NCBI GenBank assembly: GCA_900617975.1
Contig: UZAE01000592.1
Coordinates: forward strand, 1-20,860
Source: Rodentolepis nana
Taxonomy: Eukaryota; Platyhelminthes; Cestoda; Cyclophyllidea; Hymenolepididae
Length of the DNA: 20,860 bases
Reading direction: 5' to 3'
Shown here: positions 19,442 through 20,860 of the stretch, piece after piece
Layout of the letters: every line of letters begins with the position of its first letter
How positions within the stretch are numbered: position 1 is the first letter of the stretch
Program-made: the position numbers and the translations under genes
Notes under the pieces: generated by a model
The model's input: only the letters and a program-made list of their open reading frames with translations
Databases searched by the model: none
What the model was told of the DNA's origin: nothing

Positions 19442-19609
19442 GATCAATGCAATGTTTATGATACAATTTTAACTGACAAAAGCACCACAGATTCTTTGGA
19501 TAAAATAATAAGAATTAAGGTTTTGCCAGATGAAAGCCAATGTAAACTAAGCAGATCTTTAGAAGAAGTAATATCGACACCTGATTTAGTTAGAAGAAAA
19601 TCGAAGTAG
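19442..19609 (+). CDS. Possible orphan terminal exon (very weak)
   Basis: After AATTCTTTAG|GATC, which could be a splice acceptor, a 55-codon frame stays open to TAG at 19607-19609. It reads as protein-like, hydrophilic sequence (for example KIIRIKVLPDESQCK and SLEEVISTPDLVRRKSK). An AATAAA lies at about 19880. No upstream exon was found and no family is recognised. A frame of this length is not unusual in AT-rich DNA. Confidence 0.15.
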   Translation, partial: DQCNVYDTILTDKSTTDSLDKIIRIKVLPDESQCKLSRSLEEVISTPDLVRRKSK

Positions 19610-20028
19610 TGCCGTTGCTAACAGTAAAGCTGACTATCTTTCCAAAAGCTAACAAGCTACAGAAGCTCTTACCGAATAGGAGAAACAAAAATTGTTTTGT
19701 TCCTCGTGCTTATTGTAAAACTCATTTGAGGGCGAATGATATGGTAATTGAACGAGAAATTTGAATTTGTGAATGCAGATATCAAGGGTGAGAGATGAGT
19801 AATAGGAAATTAGATCATGTCGAAGAAAACAAATTGAGAATTGACATTTTCACAGTTTTTAATAGGCGGAGCAGCAGCCAATAAAGAATGAGGGTCCAAA
19901 AACAGGGGCACTGTTGTGGGACACGTTTCAGTGCGTCATCGCATGCCTGCACGCCAGGATTGGGAGGTGCGCGTATAACTCTGTGTGCAGCGACCATACA
20001 AATAGTGGCCTCCGATTATTTAACCTAG

Positions 20029-20045
20029 TCCGCCATCCTGATCAT
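20029..20045 (+). repeat. Target-site duplication, left arm, of SINE-like copy 6
   Basis: TCCGCCATCCTGATCAT, repeated exactly at 20350-20366. Confidence 0.92.
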
Positions 20046-20349
20046 TTATTTATATCAAATGGCAAGCGTTTTGATGGTTATCATTAGCCCTTTAGTTGAC
20101 TTTAGGCTTCACAGAGTGGAGGAGAAACATCAAAGTGAAAAAAGTCGATAGGGGGGAGGGGAACAGAAGAGTGTTTCAAAGGCGAAGGTAGAAAAAGGTG
20201 AGGTGAGTACTGTGGAAGTAGTCGAATATGGCACACAGTGGGGTGATGGTTGTTTGAAGCCAGAAGTCAGCTGCCGGTTTATAGACTTTTTTGCCGTATG
20301 AGTATACGTTGCCTAGGTTGCACCACGTGGAGGTAAGTCTATCGCACAC
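20046..20349 (-). mobile_element. SINE-like element, copy 6 (youngest-looking)
   Basis: On plus it runs from TTATTTATATCAAATGGCAA to GGAGGTAAGTCTATCGCACAC. The perfect 17-bp target-site duplication abutting both ends, together with an intact TATAAATAA-type tail, suggests recent insertion. It contains all blocks seen across the family, including GTATGAGTATACGTTGCC and GCACCACGTGG, and is the best reference copy in the window. No coding frame longer than a few dozen codons is present. Confidence 0.93.
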
Positions 20350-20366
20350 TCCGCCATCCTGATCAT
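20350..20366 (+). repeat. Target-site duplication, right arm, of SINE-like copy 6
   Basis: Exact repeat of the 17 bases at 20029-20045. Confidence 0.92.
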
Positions 20367-20452
20367 GATTAAGCTCCCTGCGTGTACACTTTGCTCACAA
20401 GATACTTGCTGAATAAATGTGTTCCGTGCTGTACGTCTGTTTCCTCTATAGC

Positions 20453-20640
20453 TTAGCTGGTTCTGGGAGTCTAGCTAGATGTAGGAGAATCTGCCGCAGC
20501 GATTTCTGAGTCAGTCGGGCTTTACTAAGGTGTTTAGCTGGTTCTGGGAGTCTAGCTAGATGTAGGAGGATCTCCCATTGAGATTTCTGAGTCAGTCAGG
20601 CTTTACTAGCGTAGCGCAGCGATTTCTGAGTCAGTCGGGC
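20453..20640. repeat. 81-bp tandem repeat, two units plus a partial third
   Basis: TTAGCTGGTTCTGGGAGTC begins at 20453 and again at 20534 (period 81). A 26-base piece, CGCAGCGATTTCTGAGTCAG plus TCGGGC, ends unit 1 at 20520 and recurs identically at 20615-20640, only 39 bases after the matching end of unit 2. Both full units contain the palindrome TCTAGCTAGA, and TGAGTCA occurs three times. An AATAAA lies about 40 bases before it. It could be a minisatellite or the end of an unrecognised retroelement. Confidence 0.85.
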
Positions 20641-20822
20641 AGTCCGCTACACTGTAGATTAAAGAACGCTTTCATTTGATTTGAATAACGTAGTTCTCGC
20701 ATATGCGTTTAAAGTTTTTAATCAATACAAAAGTATCAATTGCAAATGAAGCATTATTTCATCTTTTTAGTGTCGGCATGCCCGTCATATGGAGCCTTGA
20801 GGACAGGTGAAGTAAATAAATA

Positions 20823-20860
20823 CACGTGGTGCACCCTGGGCAACGTATACTCATACGGCA
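20823..20860 (+). mobile_element. SINE-like element, copy 7, cut by window end
   Basis: CACGTGGTGCACCCTGGGCA then ACGTATACTCATACGGCA, the complement of the 5' block of copy 6, in sense orientation. It lacks the first 20 or so bases of the family (GTGTGCGATAGACTTACCTC) and is preceded directly by AAGTAAATAAATA. Confidence 0.85.

Larger units (their letters stand above)
15381..20028. other. Gene-poor region upstream of SLC20
   Basis: It should contain the SLC20 promoter and any non-coding first exon, but none can be placed. Weak items inside: a TATATAAG at 17234-17241, a hydrophobic minus frame at 17466-17717, a G-quadruplex motif at 18164-18183, and an exon-like plus frame at 19442-19609. No SINE-like copy occurs until 20046. 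Other frames here (18324-18515 minus, 18654-18866 plus, 19815-19997 minus) carry no recognisable features. Confidence 0.5.

Noticed and set aside
216..20860. Hammerhead ribozyme inside the SINE-like element, as in some schistosome SINEs
   Set aside because: Looked for CTGATGA and GAAA core boxes in the element copies and the 81-bp repeat; the cores are not present together.
1..20860. tRNA, rRNA, snRNA genes, CRISPR arrays or bacterial operons
   Set aside because: No cloverleaf with GTTCRA-type arm, no conserved rRNA or snRNA blocks, no spaced direct repeats, and the coding content is intron-split eukaryotic.

Overview
The window is AT-rich animal nuclear DNA. It is mostly non-coding, with one intron-split gene, microsatellites and a dispersed short retroelement. 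The spliced protein is a metazoan type III sodium/phosphate symporter. Very short GT-AG introns (71 and 76 nt) beside long ones, and 3' splice sites just upstream of start codons, suit a flatworm, possibly a tapeworm. That placement is inference; the metazoan origin is firm.

Layout. Bases 1-7660 hold five copies of a roughly 300-bp SINE-like element (216-538, 1572-1865, 2351-2734, 6042-6331, 7321-7644). Between them lies sequence with no recognisable gene except a weak 88-codon minus-strand ORF (3829-4095). From 15353 down to 8486 on the minus strand runs a complete SLC20 (PiT) gene of ten coding exons, 1650 coding nt and 549 residues. Reading phase is kept across all nine GT-AG introns. A likely 3' UTR follows to a polyadenylation signal near 7855-7860. 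Bases 15381-20028 are gene-poor, with two weak exon-like frames and a strong G-quadruplex motif. The last 830 bases hold a sixth, young copy of the SINE-like element (20046-20349), an 81-bp tandem repeat (20453-20640) and the start of a seventh copy cut by the window edge.

The SLC20 protein has both halves of the family: [11 protein letters not shown] near the N terminus and [11 protein letters not shown] in the second half. They are joined by a hydrophilic cytoplasmic loop shorter than in human PiT1/PiT2. It would carry inorganic phosphate with sodium across the plasma membrane.

The most novel material is the SINE-like family. Its copies share both ends, have an A-rich (TAAA)n-type tail, and several are flanked by target-site duplications (17 bp perfect, 14 bp perfect, 34 bp with one mismatch, and a degenerate 11-12 bp pair). 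All boundaries were placed by eye, with no alignment or database search.
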